A DNA stretch of 64,000 nt, taken from contig JABYQN010000011.1 of NCBI GenBank assembly GCA_022606135.1, positions 2,108,001-2,172,000 of the forward strand. Reading direction: 5' to 3'. Made by a program: the position numbers and the translations under genes. The notes beneath the pieces were generated by a model. It saw only the letters and a program-made list of their open reading frames with translations, ran no database searches and was not told the origin of the DNA. This stretch comes from Fomes fomentarius. Taxonomy: Eukaryota; Basidiomycota; Agaricomycetes; Polyporales; Polyporaceae. Below are positions 46,362 to 58,348 of the stretch, piece after piece. Position 1 is the stretch's first letter. Each line of letters opens with the position of its first letter.

Positions 46362-47260
46362 CTCGCGGAGTGGTTCCAAGTAAGCGAGCTGGATGCTTGA
46401 TGGACCCGTTCGCCGCGTCCCAGGATAAGGGCTGTGGACCAGTGTGTGTTCGGTGTACGTTATCCATTCACACTTCCTCATGACCATCGTACAAGCTACC
46501 GACGTGCGATATTCTTATTATGACCGTGGTTGCCACGAAGGACGTTTGTTTTGCTTGTGTATTTTCGGCGTGGGTTCCCAGCGGCTGGCTTGGACGTGTG
46601 CTGGGAATGGATATGCTGCAGCTGTCAGTTCAACTTCTGGTGAACGAGACTCGTTATTCAATCGCCGTATGTGTTAGATTCTGTTCCTCTATGCTCACGA
46701 CAATGCGGATGTGCAGCCGAACTGACATAGAAGATATACGATATCCGCATGCTCGTTCCACCATCCACCACCAGCGCTGCTTCCACGATATATAGAGGCC
46801 TTTAGATTCAATCAAGATAACGAGTAGTGGTATGGCTGTTCAATTTGAGTTCCATGTGCGTCATCACTCATTCTCTACCATAGACACACTGCCGCGTTCT
46901 CACCATGCGGCTTATTTTGCCATCGCGATGCGGTTTTCGTCCTAGTGCAGAAGTTCGATGAACGTATTTCGAGCTCTCGAAGAACGGCTAACGATGCGTG
47001 TCTGACGACACTTTTCTCAATGTCGGCATCTCCGCAGATGAACCATCTGACTCCGTCAAGGACCCTGGATCTAGTTCCCCCGAGAGCAAGTGGAAGCTAT
47101 ATCTGGCATTCACATTACTCACAATATGTTGCGCTATGTCGTGCACATACCTTAATTAGGTACGTCATCTCCGACCTTAGAACGCTGCAGCTATAAGATG
47201 CGCAATGTTTGACGCATTCTCCCTAGTCCACAGCGACCCACTGCTCTTAGCATAACTGAC
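46362..47260. other. Intergenic DNA
   Basis: 3' flank of the DHTKD1-type gene and presumed promoter of the one-WSC gene. No gene recognised. Confidence 0.5.
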
Positions 47261-49376
47261 ATGGTCCTCATCACCTTGAAAGTGCTCTCTCTTGTCTCTC
47301 TTGCTGCAGTCGTCACTGCGGACGAGTACTGGATCTTTGGCGGTAGTCGCCCTATTGTAACCACTCGTCTCGACCCTCTCGTCAACCCCGACGAGGTACG
47401 TCTGTCTCATTGACAGCCCATTCTGCTCTTCGATGTCGCTAACCATCCCTCTGCTCAAGATCGGCAGTCATGTTCACTCTGTCGTTGGCGCTAGTCGATT
47501 CAAGGATGTCTACGACCCCGACGACCTCATGAAGAGCAACTGCACCACGATACCGATACAGCTCGACAAAAGCAACTACTGGGCAGTATGTGCATATGAT
47601 AACAACGCATGTTGGGACTACGTCACTGAATTTTCCATAGCCTCAATTGTACCACCAGAACAAGCAAACCGGCGAGTTCACCCCGATCCGTACGTCTCTC
47701 ACTTTCGCTCCTGGATTTCCCCGGCGATCCTTGATACGTCGATGCACTCTTGCCGGGCTGCCTGCCGTCTGATCGAGAGGGAGCCTGAGTAACGTTATAC
47801 TTAATTCATCCCATATTGGATGAGAACTTGATATGTCACGGGTTCATCGGAATCCATGAGAGTCAGGATGGGCGGTGGGCCACCATCTCGAGCAATGGTT
47901 AATCCTTTGTGGCAAAGAGCTGCCTCACTGGATCACATGCCGACCAAGGGTGTGTAAACCTGGGTCGATCTTTCTGGACGCCAATTGCGTCCGATCACGG
48001 ACCCGATGCTGCATTCTGGCGGAATTGACATTAAGGGTACCTCCCCAAAGTACTACCGAGCCTCTGACCTGTCAATGAGACTGCAGTTCTGTTATGCTCG
48101 CCATTGCCAGTGTTGTGCGCCGAGTTCGGCTTAGTCCTAACCAACTTTACATGCAGCGACGACATTCAACATCTACTACCTGATGCGGAATGGTCCCAAG
48201 GGTGCACCGATCAAAGCTTTCCCTCCGGGATTGCGTGTAAGTGTATTGCTCCAAGAGGCGAAGACCTACTCTAATGTGGTCCCCTTCAGATGCTCGCCGG
48301 AGATACGAACCGGAGGTCGTTCAATGCATCGAGCCATGCGGACCAGGCTATCACGTTCGTCTGCCAAGGTATGTCTGTCTATTCATACACCGCTATGCAC
48401 CGCACTGACACTCCGTGTAGACTTCAGCGGAGCGCATGACCGCGATCCCGACTGGGCCGAGCGACCGAACTTCTTCGACCATAGCTGTCCGGATGGCATG
48501 CGCGCACAGGTCTTCTTCCCCTCCTGTTGGGACGGAGTGAACCTCGACTCCCTCGATCACAAGTCACACATGTCCTATCCCATTCAAAATTTCAACGGGG
48601 GTGACTGCCCGGATTCCCATCCCGTCCAGCTTGTCTCGCTTTTCTACGAGATGCTGGTCCCCGTTGACCGGTTCGACTACACGGGCCCTGCTACGTGGGT
48701 CCTCGCGAACGGTGACACCACCGGCTACGGGCACCACGGCGACTTCCAGAACGGCTGGGATGTCGACCTTCTCCAAGACGCCATCGACAACTGCCCGAAC
48801 GCTAATGGTAATGTCAAGAACTGCCCACCTCTCGCGAGAATCTTCGATCAGGCGTCCGCCGATGCGTGTGTCCTCGAGACTCAGATTGTGGATGAACCCG
48901 CTGGTTTCACTTCCCCCATCGCGACGCTTCCCGGCTGCAACCCGCTTTGGGATGGAACGGGTCCGAGGCCCACGTGTCCCAACCAGCCCACTCCCGCCCT
49001 TGTCCCCGCGCAGACGCCCCTTCCTGCTGGGTGGACCGAGATTGGTTGCATCGCCGAGGGCACGCACGGGCGCGCTCTGACGGGTGCCTCGATGACGAGT
49101 CCGGGCATGACGCGTGCCGCATGCGTGGACTTCTGCGCGTCGAAGAACTTCACGCTCGCTGGTGTCGAGTTCTCGGACGAGTGTTACTGCGACAACGAGA
49201 TGCGTAACGGCGCGGCGGATAGCACGGTGACTTGGAACGAATGTTCCAACACGTGTGCGGGCAACGGTGAGTGTCACAATATGCATATCGGCTACCCACT
49301 AACTTTTTTTCTGAATGAAGGTTACGAGATCTGTGGTGGGCCACAAAGGCTTACCCTCTCCGCAGGCACCGTGTGA
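47261..49376 (+). CDS. Secreted DUF1996 protein with one WSC domain
   Basis: Paralogue of the gene at 33209-36124. The ATG at 47261 gives a signal peptide (MVLITLKVLSLVSLAAVVTA) then DEYWIFGGSRPIVTTRLD. DUF1996 blocks follow: HVHSVVGASRFKDVYDPDD, CTTIPIQLDKSNYWA, PQLYHQNKQTGEFTPI, FNIYYLMRNGP, FPPGLRMLAGDTNRRSFNAS, DPDWAERPNFFDH, FFPSCWDGVNLDS, HKSHMSYPIQNF and GYGHHGDFQNGWD. A single WSC domain follows (GWTEIGCIAEGTHGRALTG, then SDECYCDNEMRNG and YEICGGPQRL). It stops soon after at a TGA ending at 49376, without Ser/Thr linkers or further WSC domains. A 467-bp intron (47690-48156) sits at the same site as the 260-bp intron of the paralogue. Predicted extracellular or cell-wall-associated; the molecular role of DUF1996 is unknown. 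Confidence 0.88.
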
Positions 49377-50417
49377 ACTGCCCATTGATGTTGATGATGC
49401 CGTGTGTAGATATGGTTGTCGGGACGCGCAGAGCACTTCAGGTCTGAGTCGAAGCATGAGTTCGAGGGAAGGGTGCATATCTGTTGACTACTAGGAATGC
49501 CAGAATACCTCGTTACTATCTTGCCCTAAGTATCATCTACAATGGTAGTGCTAGGTTCACCCGAATCCGGTGGTATCTGAGCACACGAGAGGATTCGGAG
49601 CTTTAAGACGAGATGCGGGGTTACAGCACGAAACACTCGAAGGATTGAACTGAAAGATGTCGTACCTGGCACCGTGACGGTCCGGTCGAGCCATGCCGCC
49701 TACTAGTAAGGTATCATAACATGTCATAATACTATTTGACGGTTTGGTACCGGCCCTGTGAGAGCACTGAGATGGAAGACCTTCATCTTGATCTCAAGTT
49801 TCGCGCGAAGAGCACCTGCTAGCCTAGCTGTAAGCAATACTTAGTAACATGGCAGAAGCTTATGTACATGTACATATGTATAGGGGTACGAATGTCGATG
49901 TGGCAAACGTGCTTGGATCCACTTTGGGTGGTTAGAATCGCAACTCTTCACCTGAGCAAGTCAATGGCACCCGGGAAGCGTTCCCTCTGATTTTACATTC
50001 AGTGCCCATATCGTTCTACATCCGGGCCATGAATCAGACCCGAGGTTGTACCATAGAAAAATACGTCAATGTCTTGCTCGTGGGGCACCGTTCTGTGTAG
50101 TGCAGTAGGCACGGTCAGTGACGTTTAACACGCCGATCGTGTCGCGAGTCGACGCGTGAACCACAAGAGACATATTCGAGTTCTCATACTAATGAAGAGT
50201 ATTTATTAGAGACGCGTACGCGTGAAACCACGTGATCGCGATGTGGGACGTGGCATACTTGGGCGCTTACGTGGACCTGACACAGGCCCGGGGTTTCCTC
50301 TGAGTCTTGACTCCTCTTAACCTCATCCTCGCCTCAAATCAGCTGCCTTGCTCTAATCTGTTTTCCGAGTCTGCCATAAATCCGAGGTCTTGATTGCTCT
50401 GTAGAGGCGACCGTTCC
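49377..50417. other. Intergenic DNA upstream of the UGGT gene
   Basis: No gene. Around 50212-50260 it contains the palindrome ACGCGTACGCGT, a CACGTG box and GGACGTGGC, within 210 bp of the glucosyltransferase start codon. These are possible regulatory sites only. Confidence 0.45.
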
Positions 50418-53400
50418 ATGCTCGGAACTCTCATCCCTCTTCTCGTATGGCCAATTCTTCAGATAGCTGCTGCAAAACCTCCGGTCAATGTTGAGCTCAG
50501 AACGTCATGGTCGAGGGATTCAATAATTTTAGAGTGCTTGTGAGTACTTGTGCTCTGTAGCTCTCGGCCAGACGATAGTGGAATGTCCGAGCCATGTTTC
50601 GTACGATGCGACATCTTGAAATACTCCCACTCGCCCGCCGGAGGACCCTCTGGAGCAAATACCTCGTATCCCGGAAGACTTGGTACTCTAGTTGCTGACT
50701 CTCCTTTCCAGGGAATCTGTTGCAATAGAACAACCAGAAGCGTTCTTCCCGCTCCTTGACGCCGTCACACACCCGGACGAGTTTCCTCTGGCGGACGACC
50801 ATTCGACTAGACATGAATACAAACATATACTTTCCACTGCCCTCGCCCTCGACTATCTTGCGGAACCCGGTGCATATGTAGCCGCGGAGATGCACGTTGC
50901 GCTTCATTCAGCAAGTCCCAAGCTTGAAGCCTTTCATCAATATTACAACGACCATCACGCTGGACGGCCAGGCGCAGGTACTGAAGATTGCAGGTCATGG
51001 GTAGATTGGTACGGAGAAGTAGTATGCGATGCTAGCACGCTCGCGCGGTTAATCAAGACGAAGGCTCTGGATGCGTCAGCAGCGTCTGGTGCAACCAACA
51101 CGTACGTACACTTCCAATTGATGCGCTGGAACCACATTGCGACGTACACGGCAGCACCACAGGTCTATCCTCTCCTCAACTCTTGCCCTTTGACCATGTC
51201 TTGCCAGATCCTTCGCGTCTCCTCGAACGCCCGCCTCGTACGGCCATCCTCTACGCCACGCTCGACTCGCCTAATTTCCGCGAGCTCCACTCCTATCTGT
51301 ATGCTGCTGCACACGCGCTCTCTCCGCAGCTCACCTACGTCTTCCGGCCGGTTCCTCCGGCAGACAGAGACCCCGACAGCCGTACATACCTATCAGGATA
51401 TGGTGTTGCCCTTGATCTCAAGAAAACGGACTACCTCGCTGTAGACGATAGGTTGCAGGGCTCGAGCGCAGCAGTGGATGAACATAGCGGCGATGGCGTA
51501 ACAGAGGAGCCCGACCCGATCGTCTCTCTGCTGCAGCAATACCCGTTAGGCGAGAGCGTAGATGTGACGCTCCCTCTGACCGAGCAAGAACTGCTTGGTG
51601 CGTCTGCCGCCTCTCTACGTCGAGGTCACGTGTCTGACTTTATGTCACATCAGAGATCGACCTCCAAGCTGCACAACTGGTCTACGACTCGGAGGACAAG
51701 CTCTCAACGCTCAAGCACCTCTCGCAGAACTTCCCGCGTTATGCTGGCGCACTCGCGCGTCGCATCGCAGTCGGCACTGACCTGCTCGAGGAACTCGCGG
51801 CGAACCAGCCGCGCGCACGCGGTGGAGTGAACATGGTATGGCTCAATGGCGTTGCGCTGGACGAGCGTAACATCAATCCGTTCGGTCTCCTCCGACTGCT
51901 TCGGCGTGAGCGTGGAATCATGCTGTCGCTTATGTCCCTCGGGCTGTCCTCTGAGCAGGCGATCGAGCTGCTGACGAACGTGAAGATCGCAAAGGCGCAG
52001 AGCGTGTCTGGCGCGCTCGATGGGTTATTTGACGCGAGCGATCGTGCGGAGGGTGGAGGTGTGATTGGGTGGCTGAATGATCTCGAGAAGGATGAACGGT
52101 ACTCTAGGTGGGGTAGCAGCCTCAAGATCGTACGTCTGGCGTCAGTTCACGCATGTCGCCATAGCTGACTGGGGACGACTTGTAGGTTCTCCGGCAGATG
52201 TACCCCGGCCAATTCCCGACACTCAAGCTGAACTTGTTCAATATCGTGCTCGCGGTCGACCTGTCGCAGCTGAGCAGCATCGACTTCATCGCGAGCACTG
52301 TGCAGGCACTCATCAACCGCGGCATGGCGTTCCGCTGGGGCGTCGCGCCACTTGTTGAGACGGAGGATGGTACGTGCACTGTGTTATAAGTGTTCCTCTT
52401 GGTCTTATCACATGATCCCACATGATCCCAATAGGTGCGCGTATGGCTCGTCTGTATTATTACCTCCTGGAAAATTTTGAAGCGACTGAGACTTTTGCGT
52501 TCTTGTACAATGTACGTCCGCCCATATCAAACTATGGATTGGCCCCTGATCTCGCGCTTACACCCATTAGCTCTCGCAACGCGACTCGCCGTTGCACACG
52601 CTCGCACCGACCGTTGACTGGGCGCTCGTACGTGCGACCTTCGACGCGCTTCTGAAGCGTAGGGATGATCTCGCGCAGACCGTTGAGACCGACCTCGACA
52701 AAATTCTCGAGGGCACGGAGGGCGACTTGGAGAAGCAGCGCGTATATGCAACCCGGTTGAGTTTGACGCTCGCAACTGCTCCTCAGGGACATGTGTTCTT
52801 CAACGGGAAGCATTATGATCTTGACGACGTAAGTATCCATCTCCCGTGAAGGCAAAAGCGAGAGTGACAACACACCGCGATACAGGAGTTCCTGAGGTAC
52901 CTCCAGAGTGACTCTGCGGAGCAAATGCAGCATATCCAGTACAAGGTAGGTCATTTCGTAGCACATGTGTAGATAGCTATGACGCTGATGGTTCTGGCTA
53001 TGAATAGGTGTATCAGAGCGAGTTGACAGACGAAGACGCGGAGCGTATGGCAACATACTTTTACGACCTCCCAACAACCGCTAAGCGCCGGAACGAGTAC
53101 ATCCATCCTTCAACAAAGGCTGGTAGCCTGCGGATCTTCGGCCTCCCGGAACTGATTCATCGCAATGGTCTAAACAGCACTCCTGGCTCGTTTTTGTACC
53201 CAGGTTCGTACCGACATAAACTCAGACAACTGAATGTGCTTACGCCTGGATCACAACAGCGGAGAGTCAGCAGGTGCCGCTGACGACGTATGTTGTGGCG
53301 GATTTTGATAACGAGGAGAGCAACGAGCTCCTCAAGGAAGCGCTGAAGTCTATCGTGAGTCTAACGACGCCTAGTGTATCTCTCAGTGAACTGACCTCGC

Positions 53401-56400
53401 CCGACGCAGACGCCAGACTCGCTCTCTCGCGTCTCCTTCATCCATAATCCTGCCGTAGTATCGCCCTATGTCAAGTCTGACAAGTGGCCTAGTTCGTCGC
53501 GCCTCCTCGCAGAGCTCGTCTTTCGCGACCTCCTCTCGCGTGTAACCCCTCAGCAGATTCTGAAAGAACTTGGGCTTGACGACCCAGATGTCTCAAGAGA
53601 TTCAATCGCGCAAGAGTCGTTCTCGTTCAGTGACATCACCGGCACCAAGATCTTCACTGGCGAGGAGTACGAGACGTATCTGACTGCGTGCCGACTGGTC
53701 GTCAGGCAGCTGGAGTTGAAGCCCGGACAACAGGCCCTAATCGTCAACGGACGGGTGCGCATCATCCCTCGTTATACATCTCGAGACATTAGGAGCTAAC
53801 GTTGAGTTTGTGATGTATAGCTCGTCGGACCTATCAAGCCCGGCGAATTCATCGCTGAGGACTTCGCGGTGCTTGCATCATACGAGAACAACAAGCGTGT
53901 AAACCCCGTGTATGAGGCCCTGCTCGACGTCTACGAGCCACTGAAGGAGGCGAGCAAGTGAGTACTCGTCACATTCTTGTACATCTCTCTAGCTGATGTA
54001 GATGGATGGAAAATCGCTAGAGAGGATGCTTCTGACTTGACGGCAATCGCATCCTCCATAGTCTCGTCAATCCAGCTGCCCGACCCGAGTGAAGCCGGTC
54101 TCTTCAACGCACCACAACGGCCGCGTATCAAGAACTACCATAGTCTTAGTGGGACATATACGTAGGCTCCGTTTTTGTTGTACTCATACGGCTCGATGCT
54201 GAGTAGACCCATTTACAGCTCGTTCTCTATCGGAGACAATACGACTGCCCTGTATCACTTCGGCGTGCTCGTTGACCCCCTGAGTGAAGCAGCGCAGAAG
54301 TGGACGAGCTTGTTTGAGGTCCGTGATTCCCCGTGCTGTGGTTCGTCTTGGATACCTCTGACTTCGACTGTGCACGTAGTGGATCAGTGACATGCCGGGT
54401 GTCTTCATCGAGTTCCACGTCAATCCGACGAGATACAAGGAGGTAACAGCTATGGCCCTTCCACACGTTATATCGATGCTAAGATCTACCGTAGCTCCCA
54501 CTCAAGCGCTTCTACCGCTATACTCTTCTGCCGCGATTGACATTCGACGACAATGGGTAGGTTGACGGTTATGCTTCTATTATCGATATTGCTCATTCGT
54601 GTTCGTGTAGCAACGAAATACATGCGAAGACTCGATTCACGGACCTCCCTGTGGAACCCATCTACACGCTGGCCATGGACACACCTCAGTCATGGCTGAT
54701 ACGGCCTAAGGAGGCACTGTACGACCTCGATAATATCCAACTTGACAAGCTCGCACCAAAGGACCGTGTACAGGGCCTGAAGGCCGTCTTCGACCTTGAC
54801 TACCTCGTCGTCGAGGGTCACGCGCGAGAGAGTGCCACCAACGCCGCTCCCCGTGGTCTGCAGCTGCAGCTGGTGACGAGTGACTCGACGCCCATTGCGG
54901 ACACGCTCGTCATGGCAAATCTCGGCTACCTTCAGTTCAGGACGGGCCCCGGCGTGTATAGGCTCGAGTTCCGCCCTGGACGTGGTAGAGATATATACAC
55001 AATGGAGAGCGTAGGCAATGAAGGGTGGAATAGCCCGACGGTCGAGGAGGCTGGTGACGAGGTGACGGTGACGAGCTTTGAGGGTGTGACACTGTACCCA
55101 CGCTTCGGGAGACTGCCCGGGATGGAGGACGTAGACGTGTTACAGGTCGAGAGGAAGTCTGCTGATGATGAAGGGTTGGTCGGGAACTGGATGCACAAGT
55201 ACGTCTTCACATACTTGCTACATGTGCTGGACTGGAGCTGATCGGGTCGCAGGGTTTCATCATTGTTCGGCTCGAAGGGGAAAGAAGAGACTGGCCTAGT
55301 GTCAGTCGATGATGGTCAAGCGGAGATCAACATCTTCACGGTCGCCTCTGGTCATCTGTACGAGGTAAGATACAGCTCCTCCAACCATCACCGGTTTCGT
55401 GCTGAGCCTCCGATAGCGTTTTGCATCTATCATGATCCTGAGTGTCCTCCGCCACACGAAGAGTAGCGTCAAGTTCTGGTTCATTGAGAACTTCCTTTCA
55501 CCGTCCTTCCTGGTACGCATGCTATCCTTTCGTATTTCTAACTTTGCTGATAATACTTGCAGGAATTCATCCCCCACTTCGCGGCAGAGTACGGCTTCCA
55601 GTACGAGCTAATCACGTACAAATGGCCGTCGTGGCTGCGAGCTCAGAAGGAGAAACAACGCATCATCTGGGCATACAAGATCCTCTTCCTTGACGTGCTC
55701 TTCCCTATGGACCTCAAGAAGGTCATCTTCGTCGATGCCGACCAGATTGTCCGCACGGACCTCAAGGAGCTCGTCGAGCTGGATCTACACGGCGCGCCGT
55801 ACGGGTATACTCCCATGGGCAATGACAATCCTGATACAGAAGGCTTCCGGTTCTGGAAGACCGGGTACTGGAAGGACTTCCTTCGCGGCCTTCCGTACCA
55901 CATCAGGTATCCGTTCACCGATAACTTACTATTACAGTCGTAGACTGACGCCTTCCACTAGTGCGCTTTACGTTGTCGATCTGGTCCGCTTCCGTGAGGT
56001 GCGTTGTTCGAACTCTCTGTATGTGAGAAAAGACTAACTCGTTTACGTAGCTGGCAGCAGGAGTATGTCGCTCGTTCATGTCGATCTTATCGCATTTGAT
56101 GACCTCGCATTTCAGGACATGTTGCGTGGTCACTACCAACAACTTTCTGCGGATCCGAATTCCCTCGCCAACCTCGACCAAGGTACGCCGTCGCGATGTT
56201 CTCGTCAACTTTCGTGTGGCTTACGCATTGTGTAGACCTTCCCAATAATCTTCAACGCGAAGTACCTATCGTATGTTCTCGTTATTGTCTTATCGATGAG
56301 TAGACGTTGAAGAGTATGACAGTTCTCACTCCCTGAAGACTGGCTCTGGGTATGTGTCCCTACCATTATGTCGTTTGACCTCGTGCTAATCCGCCTACGA

Positions 56401-56738
56401 CCTGCAAGTGCGAGACTTGGTGTAAGTGCAATTCAAATTATGGATGAATTTACGGACTGATGTATCATCCATCTCCTTCATAGGCAGCAAAGACCGCCTG
56501 CATCGCGCGAAGACAATTGATTTGTGCCAGAATCCACTCACGGTAAGACACGTCGTACTCAGGCACCAAGGCCTTCCGCTAAAACCCACCTCAACAGAAA
56601 GAGCCCAAGCTCGACAGGGCGAGGCAGATCCCTGAGTGGGAAGTCTACGATGCTGAAATTGCCGAATTCACGCGCAAACTCCAAGGCCACAGCACTAACA
56701 CTGAGTCTGAGCAACCCCACAAACATGATGAGCTATGA
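50418..56738 (+). CDS. UDP-glucose:glycoprotein glucosyltransferase (ER folding sensor)
   Basis: ER-lumen enzyme that re-glucosylates N-glycans of misfolded glycoproteins so that calnexin rebinds them. The ATG at 50418 gives a signal peptide ([19 protein letters not shown]) and [12 protein letters not shown]. The long N-terminal folding-sensor region with thioredoxin-like domains follows ([62 protein letters not shown]). The beta-sandwich region includes [26 protein letters not shown] and [12 protein letters not shown]. The GT24 catalytic domain has [40 protein letters not shown], the metal-binding [11 protein letters not shown] and CETWC. The protein ends in HKHDEL, an ER-retrieval signal, at 56738. 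Many short introns join in frame; near 54000 the acceptor CGCTAG at about 54021 restores the frame. Length of roughly 1500 residues is normal. The stop is 71 bp from that of the convergent transporter gene. Confidence 0.94.
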
Positions 56739-56809
56739 TTATAGTCGTAGATGTGTCGTCACTGGGAGTACATGTAGAGCTAATTTATATGGTACCTTTC
56801 AGAATACTA

Positions 56810-58348
56810 CTACAGCGGTGTGCTTCTGCCCACTCCGGTCTGTCCCAGAGCAAGCTTTTCCTTCTCGTCGGGGCCGATGACGTCCTCACCAATCGACGCT
56901 TCTTCATCACCTCGTTGGTCTGCAACGGCGAACTTGTCTGTCTCGATAGGGACGTGGTCACGAACGACTAGCCAGGTTGGGAAGACGGCAAGGCCTACGA
57001 AACGCAGTCAGCTTCCAGCTCCTGGCGCGCGAGAATGAGGAAGCTTACCTAGCAGGATGGTGTTGATAGCGAGCGGGACCCTGCCCCCCTTCCAGTCCCT
57101 CGTGTTCAGCCCGAAGCTGACGGCCTGCGCGAAGCTCTCCTGCCCTCGGAGGATGCCCGAGAAGCGGCTGAGCTCGGAGATGTTGTCTGTCTTGGTCGCG
57201 AGCAGGTAGTAGAGCCAGTTCTGGAGCGCCTGGCGGGCGAAGTCCCAGAGCAGGAGGACGAAGAAGCCCTCGACGAAGCCCTTGTCTTCCCAGTCGTACG
57301 CCGGTGGGTTGCGCGTATACTTCTCCTGGATGACCCAGCCGTAGATCCAGGCGATGATGTGCAAGACGATCACGTAGTAGAACCCGATGGTGATCCGCTT
57401 CTTCACGGGGAGGCCCTTGTAGTCGAGGAGCGTGCTGATGAGCTGTGAGGAGAGGAGGGTGCCGAAGTTCGAGACGAAGCCGATCAGTGCGCGGGCGCGC
57501 ACGCCGAAGTAGTAAGTCTGGAAGTTGCCGCTGTACTGGTTGAAGTACGCGGCCCAGAAGACGGGCAGGAGGAGGAGGATGTCCTTGCGCGCGCTCGCCT
57601 TCGCTAGCGCGCGGAGCTCCGCCCTGAAGCTCTTCTCGGCGCGGATGATGACCTTGCTCCCGTCGCTGCGCACCACCTTCTCTGGCGGGGAGAGCAAGAG
57701 GGCGAGCGGGACGGCGAGACACTGCAGCGCGATAAAGATGAGGTAGGTCTGGTACCCAACCTTGCCCTTCTTCTTCGCGCCCGCGGAGTGGTTCAGGCCG
57801 AGTACAATCGCGCCTCCTACTAGCGGTCCCCCGGTCCGGAACCAGAGCCAGATGTTCATGTATTTGCCGCGCTTGCCAGGCTCGGGGTACCCCAGCGCGA
57901 CGGCGCCCTCGGAAGCCCAGAACAGGCCGGCTGAGATACCGCATGCAACGGCACCGACGAGCACGAGCCATTCATTACCGAAGCGGTTGTTGGTGTACAG
58001 TCCGGCCGAGTAGACAGGGTAGCCTACGGCGCCGAGGAGAAGGGTGTTCGCGAGCCCGATGCGGTTCGCGATGGGCCCGCCGAAGACGCAGAGGAAGCCC
58101 ATGAGACCGAAGACGAGCGCGTTCGCGGCGTTCACCAGGAAGGGACTCTGAGCCCCACCCGCGCCGAGCGCGCTCATCGCGTTCCAGAGGCCGGGAGCCA
58201 TGAAGCCAACGCCGCCAATGACGAAGGCGTTGAAGAGAGTGCCGTGCCGCCATGCGCTAAACTTGTCGGCGCGCGGGGCGTGGTCGTCGACGCTGGAAGG
58301 AGAGGAAGCATAGTGCTCCTTGGTGGGGGTCGCAGGGTGGTCAGCCAT
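56810..58348 (-). CDS. UNC93-like MFS transporter
   Basis: Two exons (57049-58348 and 56810-56994) joined across a 54-bp intron total 1485 nt, 494 residues plus stop. The N-terminus (MADHPATPTKEHYASS) is cytosolic and hydrophilic. About eleven or twelve hydrophobic segments follow, including FNAFVIGGVGFMAPGLWNAM, ALVFGLMGFLCVFGGP, WLVLVGAVACGISAGLFWAS, YLIFIALQCLAVPLALLLSP, ILLLLPVFWAAYFNQY, ITIGFYYVIVLHIIAWIYGW and VEGFFVLLLWDFARQAL. GYPEPGKRGKYMNIWLWFR is typical of the fungal UNC93/DUF895 group. The tail exon adds LAVFPTWLVVRDHVP and an acidic C-terminus. Substrate unknown; plasma or endomembrane location is inferred. It is convergent with the glucosyltransferase gene, with the stops 71 bp apart. 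Confidence 0.92.

Noticed and set aside
54001..54021. Apparent frameshift in the glucosyltransferase gene near 54000
   Set aside because: Using the acceptor CGCTAG at about 54021 instead of the nearer TAGs joins AA|A and restores [13 protein letters not shown] in frame.
57045..57971. 308-codon minus-strand ORF in another frame of the transporter gene
   Set aside because: Arg/Pro-rich frame shadow of the UNC93-like coding exon.
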